Shown here piece by piece: positions 22,962-23,500 of a stretch of DNA of 23,500 nucleotides. The notes beneath the pieces are model-generated. The model was not told the DNA's origin, searched no databases, and saw nothing but the letters and a program-made list of their open reading frames with translations. Positions within the stretch are counted from its first letter, which is position 1. Every line of letters starts with the position of its first letter. Source of the DNA: Xanthobacteraceae bacterium (GTDB lineage Bacteria; Pseudomonadota; Alphaproteobacteria; Rhizobiales; Xanthobacteraceae). The position numbers and the translations under genes are program-made. The stretch is from contig JASHRR010000849.1 in NCBI GenBank assembly GCA_030037185.1, positions 1 through 23,500 on the forward strand. Reading direction: 5' to 3'.

Positions 22962-23500
22962 ATGTTATCAAGATCGATTGAAACCATCCAACCGCAACGG
23001 GCCGCCAGCCGGATGCCCCACATCGTGGGCGCTGGTGTTGTCGCTTTGATCGTCGTTTCCGGATCGATCGCAGCACACGGGCAGCAGGGGCCGCGAACCG
23101 CGCCTCCGGGGCAAGGCACCGCACCCGCCCGGACATTTTCGCCGGCGCCGCCTGCCGTTTCGCCCCCGTTACCTGTCGCTCCCCCGCCGCTTGAAGCAGC
23201 GCCGCAACCTGTCGCTCCCCCACCGCTCGAAGCAGCGCCACAACCTGTCGCTCCGCCGGCCGTGCTCGGCCCGCCGCCATCCTCTGCCGAGCGATCCGAA
23301 ACGCCACCGCCGGCGGCCGGCAGCCCACCTGCTGCAGAGCAGTCGACAGATGCCTCGTCTGTCAGCGACCAAGCGACTTCGGTGCTGCCAAGAGATCTGT
23401 CGCCGTACGGCATGTTCATGTCGGCGGACATCATCGTCAAAGCGGTGATGCTGGGCCTGATATTCGCCTCCGTGCTGACCTGGACGATCTGGCTCGCCAA
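22962..23500 (+). CDS. exbB: TonB-system energiser ExbB, N-terminal part (runs off the window)
   Basis: ExbB is the inner-membrane motor subunit that, with ExbD, turns the proton gradient into force on TonB. The frame is open from ATG 22962, with GAGGTG about 6 bases upstream, to the end (179 codons, incomplete). Residues 21-40 form a hydrophobic segment ending SIAAHGQQ, probably a cleaved signal as in other long ExbB proteins. A long Pro/Ala-rich stretch (about 43-140) follows, including a 12-residue unit PVAPPPLEAAPQ repeated 2.4 times. The diagnostic segment is DLSPYGMFMSADIIVKAVMLGLIFASVLTWTIWLA (145-179, quoted here in parts: DLSPYGMFMSAD, IIVKAVMLGL, TWTIWLA), the first conserved membrane helix of ExbB. 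exbD and tonB would be expected just beyond the window. Confidence 0.9.
   Translation, partial: MLSRSIETIQPQRAASRMPHIVGAGVVALIVVSGSIAAHGQQGPRTAPPGQGTAPARTFSPAPPAVSPPLPVAPPPLEAAPQPVAPPPLEAAPQPVAPPAVLGPPPSSAERSETPPPAAGSPPAAEQSTDASSVSDQATSVLPRDLSPYGMFMSADIIVKAVMLGLIFASVLTWTIWLA
23172..23258 (+). repeat. 36-nt tandem repeat (2.4 copies) in exbB
   Basis: Each unit starts CCTGTCGCTCCCCC and encodes PVAPPPLEAAPQ; the partial third copy encodes PVAPP. Copies differ only by silent changes (CCG/CCA, CTT/CTC), so the peptide is conserved or the duplication is recent. It lies in the periplasmic Pro-rich extension. Confidence 0.8.

Noticed and set aside
22825..23049. A 74-codon frame before exbB
   Set aside because: It overlaps the exbB start in another frame, and its second half is out-of-frame exbB. 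Only exbB has the ribosome site and family match.

Overview
The window looks like chromosomal DNA from an alphaproteobacterium of the Bradyrhizobium / Rhodopseudomonas group (Nitrobacteraceae). The reasons are a high-GC coding style, the gene order aminotransferase - ftsK - lolA, several small protein modules that I associate with that group, and a perfect CtrA-type box. This taxonomic call is an inference from recognition, not from a search.

Layout. 1-233: the 3' end of an ammonium transporter gene. 234-939: no confident gene, but strong hairpins. 940-2058 (-): a membrane-anchored protein made of three modules. 2741-2961: a possible frameshifted small gene. 2962-3582: a secreted protein with three copies of a Trp-rich helix plus a PsiF-like Cys motif. 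3814-4029 (-): a two-helix membrane protein. 4348-6613 (-): a MetE-like zinc methyltransferase followed by a NitT/TauT-type substrate-binding protein, probably co-transcribed. 7070-8686: a sedolisin (S53) peptidase with a clear terminator. 9060-9518: a secreted orphan. 9899-14437: PLP aminotransferase, FtsK and LolA, preceded by a CtrA box. 14603-16945 (-): a periplasmic protein of about 20 TPRs. 16946-18532 holds only one small gene (17827-18015). 18533-23500 (+): an outer-membrane uptake locus with a DUF2946-like protein, a TonB-dependent receptor, an Omp25/RopB-type barrel protein and the start of exbB, which runs off the window.

How the genes work together. The right-hand locus supplies a receptor and part of the proton-driven ExbB/ExbD/TonB motor for uptake of a metal or metal chelate; the substrate is not evident. 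The central block joins chromosome segregation at the septum (FtsK), lipoprotein traffic to the outer membrane (LolA) and an aminotransferase that may serve lysine/peptidoglycan-precursor synthesis. The CtrA box suggests cell-cycle control of that block. The left half is accessory in character: small secreted or membrane proteins, mosaic proteins, long non-coding stretches and palindromes.

I found no rRNA, tRNA, CRISPR array, intact insertion sequence or prophage. The most unusual items are the Trp/PsiF triple-repeat protein, the CtrA box ahead of the ftsK block, the six-TPR super-repeat, the altered calcium site of the sedolisin, and the modular 940-2058 protein.
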